Source: Ctena decussata (Eukaryota > Mollusca > Bivalvia > Lucinida > Lucinidae). Taken from it: a stretch of DNA of 64,000 bases. Below the pieces are notes generated by a model that saw only the letters and a program-made list of their open reading frames with translations, was not told the DNA's origin and searched no databases. How positions within the stretch are numbered: position 1 is the stretch's first letter; each line of letters begins with the position of its first letter. A program made the translations under genes and the position numbers. Location of the stretch: NCBI GenBank assembly GCA_963989385.1, contig OZ022501.1, forward strand, positions 93,542,979-93,606,978. The letters run 5' to 3'. Positions 10,544-21,599 of this stretch are shown here, piece after piece.

Positions 10544-12455
10544 AAACTATAAATGTCAAATATTGAAATGCAGAAGCCATCTTTATTAATGGCATTATCA
10601 TCAGTAATGTCATATCTGTTCAAATGCAGAATTCATTAAAATTGCTGCCTTTTAAAATTGAAAACACTGTTGTCCATTCAGCTGCAGGTTAAAACGCCAG
10701 CACTGCCTACATATATGCAGGGTATATCGTTATTGTTGTCTGTCCAATTACTAATATCATAATTACTACGTATTGTTATGCACGAAATCCATATTTTTTC
10801 CTGTTAAACTGCAGGGCTGTTGAAATGCAGGAAATATAATACGAATATAATCAAGCAAATATTATAGTAACAATTTTACTACAATCTTTTCGTATGGAAG
10901 AAATAACACGGTTTAGAAATTTGTTCTTGTTTACCAACATTAATCTTTCGACATTGCATTGTTCATGTACAGGAAAACGGTTCAAAATTTAGCGACAGTC
11001 TCCTTTTGCAAGTATTTTATCTCTGTCTTAGGTCATATAACTGTCTCCTTTAACCTTTCAACAATAGCTTAGGTCAGGCCCTGTCTGAGAAAATGTACAG
11101 GTTAAGATACGCAAACATCAAATGCTTAGAAATGGATTTTCATTTGCGCGGTCGGCTCTGGAACTATGCAATTTGTCTTAATTATAATTTGATCGAAAGC
11201 AACGTATAGGGAAAAGAACAGGTTCCGATCCGCTTGCGCGGTTACATAGTCTGGTCTTGAACTGTGCTTTTCAGAGGTGGCAAATTTAAGCTTTTTTCCA
11301 TGTCTGTTCCCTAATGGTGTCATTGCCCATGAAGTCTCTGATGTTTCTCTGTGCAGCTCGAGCATGCCGAAACATGTCGCTGAACGTTTTGTTACTGTAG
11401 ACGTTCGTATGTACCCCCATTGTATCGTTTGCATTGCTAAACTGTTACAACAATTGCCAATGAAAGTGACGTTACAGCGATGCACTCAAATACACTGCCA
11501 CATGTTTGGGATATTTTCTTTGTTTTATTCCGCCTTTTGTGTCTCCCTTTTGTTATCTTAAAACGCATCACCACTTTGATAAAAACCAAACGAGTGACTC
11601 ATAGTAAATGTCGGTTGTGTTTCTTTCAATATTTCTCTCATATTCTGTTTCTCTGTCTCTCCCCCTCATATTCGCAAACCTCAATGACATGACTGATTTC
11701 GTATCAGCTTAGTCTATTGTTTTGACGGTTTTTGCTGCATGTTTAAATGCAGGAATAATGAATTGACGTCATTCAACTGCAAACAAAAACAAAGTCTGTA
11801 TTATTTCTGCCGTATGCTTCATATATTCATGTTAACCAGTAGTTCAGTGTAGTGCATCAGGTAAGTTAGCAAAAGATATTTTGAGGAATTCAGTTAAAAG
11901 CCATATTCATATATGAAAATCTTACATACATTTTCAAACATTATATCAAATTAATGCTTTCTATTTAAAGAGTGCTAAAACTTCCTTTTCGATTTCGCAG
12001 ATTTAAATCATATTACACTGTCCGCCGGTCTATTCATATCAATATTTATTGAAGACGTCGAATTTATCTTCCGTTGTTTTTACTTTTCTGTGAACAATTA
12101 ATCATGCTCTTGGTTAATTTTCCTCAAATTAAATCAAGAAATCCCTACTGATCCTTGCCAATAAAACGAATAAGTTACTGTACGTTTCAATGTGGAAAAT
12201 TCAGATTTGTTTGTTGTATTTTTAACATTGTCATCACCTGTATATCCACTTTACTTCTGTTTTGAAGTTTGAAACATAAAATAGGCGAAATAAATGTTTC
12301 CTTTGGCTTTTGATTATGATGTATGTGTGATAGTTGCCTTGTTTTGGACTGGAGATGTATGCTGTTATGTTCTGCCGTTTTAGTTTCTCCAAACTTCTTA
12401 CGCTGTTTTGGATGGTTGTGTATTGTGACGGTGGTATTGCCTGGGTTTCTTTATT
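10544..12455. other. no recognisable feature
   Basis: AT-rich DNA. Two overlapping open frames on opposite strands (11126-11485 minus, 11277-11561 plus) have no domain I can name. Nothing else stands out. Confidence 0.4.
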
Positions 12456-12658
12456 TGAGTTGCGACACGAGAAAACCAACAATGTGGTTGTGCGCCCAGC
12501 GCAGATTCAGATCAGCCTGGGCATCCTGCCAGTTTGACCAGACCCTTCGTTAAGTACTAAAAGGGTAGCTAAGGGTCTAAGCTGGGCGGATGCCCAGGCT
12601 GATCTGAGTCTGCGATGGGCGCACAACCACTTTGTTGGTTTTCTCGTGTCGCGGCTCA
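12456..12658. mobile_element. M-family hairpin MITE, copy 3 (internal deletion)
   Basis: Starts TGAGTTGCGACACGAGAAAA and ends GTGTCGCGGCTCA. About 30 bp shorter than other copies because part of the central loop and inner arm is missing. Confidence 0.8.
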
Positions 12659-12804
12659 TTTATATTTTACAACAGGACAGACGCTATTTATAAAACGAGT
12701 TATAAAAAACAATTATAATCAGTGGACAAAAGGGACAACTTTTACAACTGCTTAATGAGTAGTTTTGTATATCATGTATTGCAAAAGTTAATACATGTAC
12801 TAAC

Positions 12805-13168
12805 TTTTGCTGGCCGTTCCGGGGTGGTACTTCTGTTATGGTTCCTTGATGTTATATTGTGCTATGTCCGCTTGTCTGTGTTCTTTGGCGGTTTGGTCAC
12901 CTGTTTTGCTGCACGGTCTGCCTTTTGTTTTTTGGGGTTGAAAATAAAATGGATGGGGATGGGTGTTGTGCTGTTTTTATTGGGTTGGCTGAGTGGCCAC
13001 CCGGTTTGGGGGAGGGGGAGCTGCTCTTTCGGTTTACCGTGCGTGTCTTTCGTGCACTTGGGTCAATTTTTCCATGTGTGTTTGTGCTTCTTTCCCTATT
13101 GATTTTGAAGGCGGGATGTACAATTTGATTGTATTAATTCCTGATCATTGCCTATCTTTTTACTTTTC
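12805..13168 (+). repeat. D-family repeat, copy 5
   Basis: Shows GGCCGTTCCGGGGTGGTACT, TATGTCCGCTTGTCTGTG, TTGGCTGAGTGGCCACC, GTTTACCGTGCGTGTCTTTC and TTCCTGATCATTGCCTATC. The 126-, 89- and 120-residue frames across it are by-products of the repeat. Confidence 0.7.
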
Positions 13169-13489
13169 ATATACAATATACACAAATTTTATTTTATCCG
13201 ACGAACTCGTCAAAAAACGAAAAAGAAACCCATATATGTCCTACCGAAACAGCTTACGATTTGAATATTCGAACGGCTACAGACTGACTTCATACAAACT
13301 TCATAACATTAGTTACATGATACTTCATATGTTTTTTTTTTTTTTATCACCTTAAACATGAAATCACGATTTTTGTGCTCGATTTAAAGGTAAAGACTTC
13401 CCATAGCCAAGTGGTCTTAAGGGCAGTGGAGGTTTGAGGCAAACTGTGTATGAGGCACAACATATGCTGCAATATCCTTCCCAGTGAAT

Positions 13490-13680
13490 CTCTGATTCGA
13501 TAACTGTACCCATTTCCTGCTGGGCTTACAGGGAGAGTTCATCAGTCGCCGGTAGGCCCAACCCGGATTTGAACCTCCGATCTTCTATTGGACATTCAAG
13601 TCATAGATTATCTTCAACAAGTCAAACGCTCTCCAGCACTTCGATGCAGCAAGTGCTTCGCTCATTTGCTTCTTTAAGAC
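13490..13680 (-). mobile_element. probable tRNA-derived SINE
   Basis: On the minus strand GGTTCAAATCC (13575-13565) matches the Pol III B box. Upstream GGAGAGCGTTTGACT resembles the A-box side of a tRNA. No cloverleaf is kept. The ends are not defined. Confidence 0.45.
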
Positions 13681-13901
13681 ACACTTAAAGGTCTAGATAC
13701 TGGGCCACAAGGCAAAATATTGACTACCTGTTTGAAAATATAAGTGGGAGGGATTCAGCTATTGTTTAGTTACTGTTTTGATTATAACAACTTATTATAA
13801 TGCCCAAGATTGTTAGTCACTGAGATGATGAGCTGCCAATCATCTTTCCAAGTATGCAAGCAACCAATCAGATCAGTTACTGGAATATAATGACCTGCTA
13901 G

Positions 13902-14085
13902 AGATGTTTACTCTTTGGTGTCCAGAGATATACTGAGATAAGATGATGACTCTTTGGTGTCCAGAGATATACTGAGATAAGATGATGACTCTTTGGTGTC
14001 CAGAGATATACTGAGATAAGATGATGATGCAAAAGCAGCATCATCTTATCTCAGTATATCTCTGGACATCAAAGAGTAAACATCT
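13902..14085. repeat. palindrome with a triplicated left arm
   Basis: Three exact 39-bp tandem units begin at 13911, 13950 and 13989 (CTCTTTGGTGTCCAGAGATA, TACTGAGATAAGATGATGA). A single inverted copy follows at 14038-14085 after a short spacer. The inverted copy also pairs with AGATGTTTA just before unit 1, showing that the original structure was a simple hairpin. Confidence 0.9.
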
Positions 14086-14532
14086 ACTAATTCCGCCTTT
14101 TACAGTCTGACTAGGCTTTCAGTGATAAAATATTACGTCACATTGACCTTGCTCGTGATAAAGCAATAAAAGATCTCTAAGGAAGAAGAACCACAATCAA
14201 ATATCTCAGTCCTCTTTCCGTACCTAGAAGAAGGCGGGTATCCTATCCTATGTCATCTTGTTTTGCCATTTCATCTCATTTCTCGCTACATATTGCTGGT
14301 ATCTGCATACATACATTCCACGCATGGCATAGCCTTATGGGGAGCTCTTGTAGTAAATATTCCCGATATTTTCAATAGCCATAGTTCATGTAAGGATATC
14401 TATAATTCAATTTCGGACATCTTTTTTTTTTTGTTTTTGAGATATCTCAATCGCACAAAATTTGACAGGTGAAAGTATTTTAACTATTAACTTCATAGTC
14501 CACTTTATTGCACGAATACTAGCTATAATTAA

Positions 14533-14770
14533 TGGGACGCGACACGACAAAACCAACAATGTGGTTGTGCGCCCAGCGCAGACTCAGACCAGCGTGGGAA
14601 TCCGCCCAGTCTGATCAGAGTCTTCGCTGTCCGCATGGAGGTAGCTTAGATCCTTAGCTACCCTTTGAGCACTGAACGAAGAGTCTGATCAGACTTTGTG
14701 GATGCCCAGGCTGATCTGAGTCTGCGCTGGGCGCACAGCCACTTTGTTGGTTTTCTCGTGTCGCGGCTCA
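14533..14770. mobile_element. M-family hairpin MITE, copy 4
   Basis: Left end is mutated (TGGGACGCGACACGACAAAA); right end TCTCGTGTCGCGGCTCA is intact. Arms otherwise pair as in the other copies. Confidence 0.8.
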
Positions 14771-15778
14771 TTTATTGATTTTCGGCTTTGATTACAAAAC
14801 ATTGGCAACCAATTAGACAACTACGTGTTTTATTAATTGAAAGTTACTTCGCAATGAAATATCAACATTTAACTGAGACAAATTAACGAACAGTCTATTC
14901 CTTAACACAATAACGGTTTTAACTAAAACATTTGATAATATTTTTGTTGCACGAAACTTTATATGTAAATAATCGCATCTGCGATACAGTATTTGTTAAA
15001 GACACTGGTGATTGAATTTAGATTAAATTTAGTTTATTTTTAACTAAAATATAATGAAAATGTTTAAACCAGACTAAAGTTGCCATAATTTATTACATTG
15101 TAAACATTTGAAAGATCACTTCCAGTCTTTTAATCAATTCCTGTTAATTTTCAGAACATGAGCATTAAAACAAGATTAATTATAGCACTTAAAGTGTCAA
15201 TATGGATGAGACTGACTTGGGACGGGAGGATCCGTCATGCCATGGAAAAACCTGTTTGAGACATACAAGTATATATTAAGCTCCTTAAGCTGTGTCCATT
15301 TAGTCGAAATCAGAGTTTTTTCTTTCTTTATAATGCCTCAGTCTGACGGTTTTAACTAACATGATCTGACCAGATAAAATATATTTGCAGGCTGCTGTTG
15401 AATTGTGCAATTTCAGAATGACTTCAGGCAGTTTGTCATGTGCATGTAAAATGTATTACGGTAAGTATGTACATTTCTAGGGGAAGAAACTATTCCATTT
15501 TCATTTCTGTCTCGTTTTCTTAATAGGATCAACTCTTATAGTAAACTGATTACTCCTCTACGAGCAGACGCGTTATTTTAGGAGTAGGTCCAATTTTAGA
15601 GGATTTCATCATGAAGGGAATCAAGTAGGAAGTCACAAAAGTAATTACCCTTTGTGAAAAGCTTGGGAAAACATGACGGTGTACACTTACACCTTAAAAA
15701 TGCAATGAGAGGCTGAGACAATCGCGTAACTTTTTGCAGCAGAGTGTTAGAGCACCTGCACATTTGAAAGAACAAAAT
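14771..15778. other. no recognisable feature
   Basis: AT-rich sequence without a convincing frame, repeat or RNA gene on either strand. Confidence 0.4.
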
Positions 15779-16009
15779 TGAGCCGCGACATGACAAAACC
15801 AACAAAGTGGCATGTGCGCCCGTCGCATACCCAGATCAGCCTAGGCATTCGCCCAGTTTGATCAGCGTCATCGGTGTCGACAAGATGGTAGCTTAGACCC
15901 TTAGCTATGCTTTAAGCGCAAAGCAAAGACTCCGATCAGACTGGGCGGATGCCCAGACTGCTCTGAGCGCACAAATGTTATTTTGTTGGTTTTCTTGTGT
16001 CGCGGCTCA
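15779..16009. mobile_element. M-family hairpin MITE, copy 5
   Basis: TGAGCCGCGACATGACAAAA at the left and TTGTGTCGCGGCTCA at the right. More diverged than copies 1-4. Confidence 0.8.
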
Positions 16010-17036
16010 AATGATGAAAAAAAAAATGCAGAGGAATAGAAGATGCACCACATGTTGCAGTATCGAAAATCACCAAAATTAATTTTCTACCCTGTAGGTT
16101 GAAACATCACTGTCAACTTGAGATCGGGTTAATGCTTAAGCCAACTTAGTCATTAGAGAAAGACAATAGAAGGTTCCATTGAAAATGATTTATTTCTAGT
16201 GTTTTAAAGACACTGAACAAATGCTTAATTTCTTAATATGGACGCAGTGACGCTGACAAAGAAGGTATAGGATCATTAAATAACTTGTGAGTCGGCTGAT
16301 CTAAGAGTGACGGTTAAAAGTCGAATATATGATATTAATATATTCATATAAAAATCTCGCCGTTCCATATTTATTTTTATGGAAACATTTTTTTCTAGAA
16401 ATATTTTTCTTCCTGTTTTCAAATGTATTAAATTCATACCGAAAAATAGTCCCATGCTTATTAGGACTAATCAAGTTACACCAAAACATCTATTTCTCAT
16501 CTTTCGTTTATATGGAACATTTAACTATTTCATATTTTACGGAACACTTAACTTTTTCATATTTTACAAAGCTTGCATTTTCACATATTTGCACTTGCAT
16601 TTCGGATTGATAATAGCATAAAATCCTACAGAAAATATCTTTCATTTATGGTAACTGTTGCGACTACCTCTTTGGTTCATATGAACAATTTCAAACAAGA
16701 AAAACATCACCGAAATTAAGTATAATAAGATAATTGATTGGATATGTCATATTTTGCATTTATTAACAGTAATATTATAATGTAATAATAATAAAAGCTT
16801 AAAAAACTCTGCAGGGAAATTATAATTTCATTTGATAGCGTGTCATAACTACAATATGTATAATGTTACGATATTGTGCTAAAATGTTACTGTATAACTA
16901 GCACAAAAAGCCCTCCTCTTACAATACATTAATACACAGACAATATTTGATGCTTCCTTAATTACGTTTATCTCAGGTTTATGGGTGAAAAGTCTGGTTG
17001 AATCCCTGGACGCATTTCAGACCAAATATACATCTC
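16010..17036. other. no recognisable gene; small direct repeat
   Basis: Very AT-rich. A 27-bp direct repeat (GGAACAYTTAACT, TTTCATATTTTAC) occurs twice at about 16515-16568. Frames across 16301-16621 are low in complexity and open on both strands, so not credible as genes. Confidence 0.4.
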
Positions 17037-17245
17037 TTAACCCTTAAAGTGCCAAAAATTAAATTGTTGAATTGGCAATCAGTGTAGATCCAGATGAGGT
17101 GCTCATAATGAGCCACCTCATCTGAATCTTAACTGTTTGCCATCTAGTGTTCGAATTTTCAATATGATATCGCTTGGACGAAACATTTTTTGAAATTCTG
17201 CAGACGTAAATTTCGTCGTCTGCTTTTTGGCGCTTTAAGGGTTAA
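17037..17245. mobile_element. piggyBac-like MITE with TTAA target duplication
   Basis: Element 17041-17241 begins CCCTTAAAGTGCCAAAAA and ends TTTTTGGCGCTTTAAGGG, an 18-bp inverted repeat with one mismatch, flanked on both sides by TTAA, the piggyBac target. No transposase. The inner part has a small hairpin, AGATGAGGTG with CACCTCATCT. Confidence 0.8.
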
Positions 17246-17434
17246 ATTGGAGGTGTATAGATTTTGAACCAATATGTTCCTGCATAAAAAACAGTGAAAA
17301 CTTGGGACTTAAGTGTCTATTTCGACAGTGTTCTATTCATGATTCTATTCTTATTTTTAAACTGTGAAACATAATGAAATAATAATAAGTTAAATATGTT
17401 GTTAGAACCTAGATAGTATCTGCGTTTGAATGTA

Positions 17435-17648
17435 CAGCAAACTCTCGATATCTTGAACACTGATATCTCAATGTATCCTCCTATATCAAAGAATACAGTG
17501 AAGATTAATTTCCTATATTTATTTATATGTCAACTCCTGTTATCTAAAACTACAGATATTTTAAGGTAAATATTCTTGAACCCGAAACTTTACTTTGAGA
17601 TACCAATTGTTTGGGATGAACTTTAACTTTGCGATATCGAGAGTTGAC
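17435..17648. mobile_element. probable pogo/mariner-like MITE
   Basis: Ends CAAACTCTCGATATC and GATATCGAGAGTTGAC are inverted, with TA on each side. The outermost bases do not match perfectly. Confidence 0.45.
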
Positions 17649-17965
17649 TAAATGTGCATTTTAAAAAAACTTTTTTTAAAAGAAGAGAACAATGCAAATA
17701 AACATTACAGAATATAAGCAGCGGTAGTCTAGTTCATCAGTGTTTTTGATTGGGCCCATCATGGTACACCAAGTTCTTCCCGTTACCCTGGCTGCAATTT
17801 TTTTTGAATTCGCAACTTTGTTTCCTCATAGTTTTTTTCGTAAATTCATATGCTGTACTGGTGTTGTCAAGAATCCTCTGTAGCCGTCTCTGTCAACCGA
17901 ATACCTATTTCAGGAACTGTATCAGAACGGCATGTGCACTAGTTAATGCCGCAGCAACTTGGTTT

Positions 17966-18262
17966 AAACATATTTATTCTCTCTCAATTACAAGTAACAT
18001 ACAATCAAATATAAATAGTACAGGCTTAGGGATTGGAACGACTTCGATTGCAGCAACTTCAGCGCAGGCTACTATTTTTTCAAAGGCAGAAACTTCTGAT
18101 GGGAATCCTGTAATAATTCAAGTATTGTCGTCACCTGTTCAGCTGACCAATTTACTTCTTGTTTTGTCTTGGTGTTCAGAACAGAAAGTAAACAAAATAT
18201 ATGCTAATGTGTCTTACGCATCTTGTATGACTTGTTGTATTTGGTTTAAACATATTTATTTC
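17966..18262 (-). repeat. duplicated 20-mer resembling a retroposon 3' end
   Basis: TTGGTTTAAACATATTTATT occurs at about 17969 and 18241. On the minus strand this reads AATAAATATGTTTAAACCAA, i.e. a polyadenylation signal followed by a terminal tail, so both may be 3' ends of minus-strand retroposons. The 204-codon frame at 17750-18364 spans both and is not credible as a gene. Confidence 0.35.
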
Positions 18263-18606
18263 GAAAAATCTATGTACAACATATATTGTAACAATATCTA
18301 TATAAGGATACGAACGGAAGCAAAATGCTTATATAGTTCTTCTCCTTTAAATTCGATCTGGTAAACATATAGTTGCGAAAAAACTTGTTGTATTTCTTGT
18401 ACTGGTGTATAATTTCCGTGACTGTGTGTGTTTGTTATCCAAATATGTTTCTGTTTTGTTGTTATAGTTCCTCCTTCCTCTTTCAGCTGCTTTGCGATTC
18501 TGGGCTTTCTTGGGTATCCTCACATAGTGTCGAACTCATGTTCTTTTATAAATTCCATATCAAATGCCCAGTCATTTCAGATTCTCTCAATATATGCTTG
18601 ATTTAA

Positions 18607-19229
18607 GATTGTCACATTGTAACATATCACCACAGGAGAGCTACTATTTACATATCATCCTCATGTTAGGCTTGCGTCTAAGACTCGTCTTCAGACACGC
18701 CATAAGAAAAGGAATAATACCCTAAAAGTAACAGCGCTTCCCACGTTGACCTGAAAAACCACACTGTCATATCAGAACCTGCCGTTATATCTTTACACTC
18801 AGTACTTCCAGTAAACAATTGAAAAGATAGCTCTTTGTGAATACATACGAAATGGAGGACTTTCGTGTATCTAAAGACAAACTGAATGTAGGTTTTCCTC
18901 TTTTTTTTGATTGCTGTTTAGTAATTAAAAGACTTGACAATTTATGCACGCAGATTATCTACAGATATTAATTTGATTATGAAAATGACATTTTACATTT
19001 ATCAAGTGTTGTTGACTGTCATAGTTAAAAATCCGTTAACACTATTCAAGATTTCAAAGAGCCTTGCTAATCATGCTCATCTACTACCTTTATTCTATAG
19101 AAGGAAAGATAACATCAATTTGCACTGATTTATCCCATTTTGTTATTAATTAGTATTTTATAAAGTAAATATGTTTCAGTAACCACATAGTTTTTCCTGT
19201 TGTTTCACGGGGATCATCTGATCAACCAT
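18607..19229. other. no recognisable feature
   Basis: AT-rich, no gene or repeat identified. Confidence 0.35.
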
Positions 19230-19441
19230 TATGTGATTTTATATGAAATACTTTATTATGCATTAGGCCATAACGGCCCATGAGCACATATACATACAAC
19301 ATACAGCAACTTTAGTACAGGATAGATGGCGACATAGCAAGTTGTGAAATACATCATAATTAGAAATCTTTGTAAAGCTATATGCGTAAGCTATCATTTT
19401 TGCACAAATACCTGCTTTCTAGCTCTGATCATATAACACTC

Positions 19442-19512
19442 AGAGCCCGGTGACCCGGGGACGTGTGGCGGAGCCAATGTCCAAACAGCACATCCCCGTT
19501 TGCCGGGCTCCA
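19442..19512. repeat. conserved hairpin, copy 1
   Basis: GAGCCCGG pairs with CCGGGCTC and CGGGG with CCCCG, around a loop containing TGTGGCGGAG and CCAATGTCCAAACAGCACA. See copy 2 at 19854-19917 for compensatory differences. Confidence 0.75.
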
Positions 19513-19618
19513 CGATATTGCTCCCCACAGAGACAGCAGGCGTGTGCAGCCAATATAAATCACCCGACAAAGTACAGGTATGTGAGTTGGAATATCCATT
19601 TACACAGTCATGTTGATG

Positions 19619-19621
<3 letters not shown>

Positions 19622-19650
<29 letters not shown>
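19622..19650. repeat. poly-A run
   Basis: About 29 consecutive A on the plus strand inside the LINE 3' region. Confidence 0.85.
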
Positions 19651-19652
<2 letters not shown>

Positions 19653-19853
19653 AGAGTACACAATTGACAGACAGAAAACTTAACTAGTTCACTTTTACCC
19701 TTAACAAATACTATAACCCTTAACAGGAGAGTGGCCAAATACATTTTTTAACTGCTAATGTACATTGCCCTGAATTGAAAGCCTACTGCATTTCCATAGG
19801 CACATATGTACCAACTGCATCTTGTAAGGTAAGTAACGCTGTCTGGAGTCCGG

Positions 19854-19917
19854 TGATACGCGGCCATGTGGCGGAAACCAATGTCCAAACAGCACAACCG
19901 CGTTAGCCGGACTCCAC
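19854..19917. repeat. conserved hairpin, copy 2
   Basis: GAGTCCGG pairs with CCGGACTC and CGCGG with CCGCG; the loop keeps TGTGGCGGA and CCAATGTCCAAACAGCACA. Two stem pairs differ from copy 1 on both sides, so pairing is retained. Confidence 0.75.
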
Positions 19918-20080
19918 AGTCTTATAAACTACAAAATGCTAAGTTTACATATGTATCTATGCCACCATACAGATCGCCTATAGCAAAGCGCATGTACCAA
20001 GTATAATGAACCAAGTATAATGATGATGATAATAATTATCAAAAAATAGCAATAATTTCGCTACATGAGGGCAGCCTGAT

Positions 20081-21379
20081 TTAATTGTACAGGACATCTT
20101 GTCGTAACTTGAAAGCTTTTTCAATGTCGGTGCTTAATTTCTTCAATACAGTTAATTTTTCAGTATTTACAAGCTCTATAAATTTAACCATATTTGGCCG
20201 TTTCCAGAAATACTTATTTATATATTGTTTTCTTAGACTGAGGTACAACGTACATTCCAAAACAAAATGATATTCGTCTTCTAAAACGTTACATATTATA
20301 CACTTTCTATTATCTACAGGTGTTTTGTTTGGTTTGGTCCAACGTCCTGCTTCGATTTCAAGCCTGTGGGACGATACTCTAAATTTACATAGACACTTTC
20401 GGTATTTGTCAATCTGAAGGGAATCTAAATATTGCTGGTGTTTGAAATTTGAAATATGAATATAAAACCTCGCCCTGGTTGAATTTTCGAGTCGTGCATG
20501 CCATTCTTGCATATACACATCCCTAACTCTTATCTTAAAAGCATTTATAAAACCATCAACGCTACCAACACCTTGTGTCAGCCAGACATCCATGAAACCT
20601 AAAGAACTTAAAAGTGTTTTTACCGACATAGCCCAGTCCTGTTTATTTGGCCGTATAACTGCGTCTTCAAGCATAACATTATAAATACGTTTTGTAAGCT
20701 TTCTATTATCACTACTGACTACTTTCAGCCAGTACTTTCTTATACTAACATACCGACGAAACTGAAAATCAACTCTTCCCAACTCCCCGTATATGAAGTC
20801 ATTTTGAGTCGTTTGCTTAACACCTAGTAGTCGTTTACAAAATTGCAAATGAACCGTTTCGATAGCTTTAGATTTATAGAAACCCCACACTTCACACCCA
20901 TAATTCAGAATTGGCGTCACCAGTTTGTCAAAGAGGTCTAAAACGTGTGAAATTTTCAGTGATGCGAAATTAAATAGGTATTTGTTTAGTGTGCAAACTG
21001 CTTTTAGAGCTTGACCAGCTAAAGTTTTTTGTGTTTCAAAACATGAACCTCCAGATGTGAATAATATGCCTAAATAAGAAAATTTATTAACTATTTCAAT
21101 ATCGGATCCTTTGTAAGTAAAGTGTAAGTCGTTAGGTAACCTACCACCCTTTTTAAAAACAATTATTTTTGTTTTGGCATCGTTTAATGTAAGCTTCCAT
21201 TTGTCACAGTAGTTTTCGAGAGCATCCAAAGATTTTTGTAAATCTTCTGCGGTCTGTGCTAACAGTGTGATGTCATCTGCGTATAGTAACGACCATAACT
21301 GTAACAGGTCAATGACAACACCAGTTACTCCGTTTGTTTGCAGTTCATCTTCCAAATCATTTAAGCACATTGAAAACAA
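20081..21379 (-). pseudogene. non-LTR retrotransposon reverse transcriptase, C-terminal half
   Basis: An uninterrupted 432-codon frame encodes the end of a LINE reverse transcriptase. The catalytic YADD box lies at residues 33-36, followed by the thumb-like DALENYCDKWKLTLNDAKTK stretch and the FSYLGILF segment. Near the C-terminus C360-X2-C363-X7-H371-X4-C376 forms a zinc-knuckle-like motif, as in several LINE clades. The fingers, most of the palm, and the endonuclease are missing. The first Met (21379) falls inside the conserved LF-S-x-LNDLE segment and is not a true start; just upstream the frame is closed by TAA and the usual GVRQG motif is only partly recognisable. So the copy is 5'-truncated, as is common for target-primed insertions. 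The clade is uncertain. The lack of stops suggests a fairly recent insertion. Confidence 0.85.
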
Positions 21380-21439
21380 CTTTTATAACTTTTTCTCTCG
21401 CGTACCAGAATCAACGTGAATATGGCGACGTTGTGGACG

Positions 21440-21590
21440 ATTGATTGATTGTTTTGGGTTTAACGGCCCTTTGAGACAGTAATTCAGTCTATATCAAGCC
21501 GTCTCCCAGAGAGAGGGAGAAAGACAGAGAAATGACAGACAAGAGAAAAAATGTCCAAACAACCCCCGCCCGCACCTACTGCGAATTTTC
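21440..21590 (-). mobile_element. P-family SINE-like retroposon, copy 1 (partial)
   Basis: Plus strand reads GATTGATTGTTTTGGGTTTA, ACGGCCCTTTGAGACAGTA, then GCCGTCTCCCAGAGAGAGGG and CAAACAACC. Sense is taken as minus because the simple-sequence (CAAC)n/(AATC)n tail is then at the 3' end. Only the tail-side half is present. Confidence 0.65.
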
Positions 21591-21599
21591 CGAAATAAA

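Larger units (their letters stand above)
19240..20080 (-). mobile_element. 3' UTR and tail of the non-LTR retrotransposon
   Basis: Downstream of the reverse transcriptase frame on the minus strand. Near its end it reads GGGCCGTTATGGCCTAATGC then ATAATAAAG, a LINE-type 3' terminus with a polyadenylation signal. It contains two related hairpins (19442-19512, 19854-19917) and an A-rich run at 19622-19650. The exact end is uncertain, and a nested second LINE end is possible. Confidence 0.55.

Noticed and set aside
11126..11561. Overlapping frames on both strands (119 and 94 codons)
   Set aside because: No recognisable motif; mutual shadows. Possibly a decayed element, but nothing supports a name.
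17750..18364. 204-codon plus-strand frame, the second longest in the window
   Set aside because: Composition follows AT-rich DNA, no domain, spans two copies of a retroposon-tail-like 20-mer, and no splice or start context supports it.
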